Source: Candidatus Cryptobacteroides intestinipullorum
GTDB taxonomy: Bacteria > Bacteroidota > Bacteroidia > Bacteroidales > UBA932
Direction of reading: 5' to 3'
DNA length: 32,326 nucleotides
Assembly (NCBI GenBank): GCA_018711225.1
Contig: DVIP01000072.1
Span: forward strand, 1-32,326
Shown here: positions 32,206 through 32,326 of the stretch, piece after piece
How positions within the stretch are numbered: position 1 is the first letter of the stretch
How the letters are laid out: the number at the start of each line of letters is the position of its first letter
Translations under genes and position numbers: made by a program
Notes under the pieces: generated by a model
What the model was told of the DNA's origin: nothing
Database searches by the model: none
The model's input: only the letters and a program-made list of their open reading frames with translations

Positions 32206-32326
32206 GTGCCATTCTACGATAGTCTGGCAAAGATAAATTCAAATCGTTGCGCTCGTTTTATCTCTGTAAATTCCTAACCTTCAATATTTTCAAAGAACTT
32301 TCATGATTTTTTACCGGACACTAGTG
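31663..32326 (-). mobile_element. Truncated IS4-family insertion sequence
   Basis: The remnant comprises the transposase 5' half and its 121-bp upstream region, which runs to the window edge. The upstream part has a TATCTTTG box (complement of 32228-32235). At the right edge the minus strand begins CACTAGTGTCCGGTAAAA, which could be the terminal inverted repeat; whether the element stops here or continues cannot be seen. The 3' half and the other terminal repeat are missing, lost at a junction near 31667-31675. Confidence 0.6.

Overview
This window looks like chromosomal DNA from a member of the Bacteroidales, with roughly even base composition. The evidence is the gene families and the promoter grammar. 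Families include a DUF4783 secreted protein, a peptidase family S46 dipeptidyl-peptidase, a Bacteroidetes-type glycogen locus and an IS4-family DUF4372 transposase. Several intergenic regions carry the Bacteroidetes promoter form TTTG-N20-TAnnTTTG. I cannot place the genus from sequence alone.

Left part (1-14079), mostly housekeeping. A dnaX gene cut by the window edge is followed by lptB (LPS export ATPase). Facing them are efp and a cmk-ispH pair. Next comes a convergent two-component pair: a sigma-54 activator response regulator that ends without a DNA-binding domain, and a 1200-residue NtrY-like sensor kinase transcribed behind rlmH. A 39-codon candidate lipoprotein sits just upstream of the regulator. 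Beyond rlmH are a secreted DUF4783 protein, a near-perfect sigma-54 promoter box and a strong hairpin, then a four-gene minus-strand operon engB-prs-(small Cys-rich membrane protein)-der.

Centre (14294-26682): one long plus-strand block. xseA and xseB (exonuclease VII) are followed directly by glycogen genes: a GH13 branching enzyme, an amylo-1,6-glucosidase-type debranching enzyme, a GT4 glycosyltransferase, a GH57 amylase-like enzyme with a lysine-rich tail, and a 1411-residue fusion of GT3 glycogen synthase to GT35 alpha-glucan phosphorylase. The set covers elongation, branching, debranching and phosphorolysis. No ADP-glucose pyrophosphorylase is present in the window.

Right part (26683-32326): an intergenic cluster of short hairpins, then an aspA-DPP11 pair on the minus strand. 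DPP11 would release acidic dipeptides outside the inner membrane and AspA would turn aspartate into fumarate. After these come a glutaredoxin-like protein, a REP-like palindrome cluster, a Nudix hydrolase, and a 3'-truncated IS4-family transposase that runs to the window end. No rRNA, tRNA or CRISPR array was recognised.

The most unusual points are the sigma-54 box followed by a hairpin that could define a short RNA, the regulator without a helix-turn-helix, the synthase-phosphorylase fusion, the histone-like tail on the GH57 enzyme, an apparent Asp-to-Glu change in the debranching enzyme active-site motif, and two families of intergenic palindromes.
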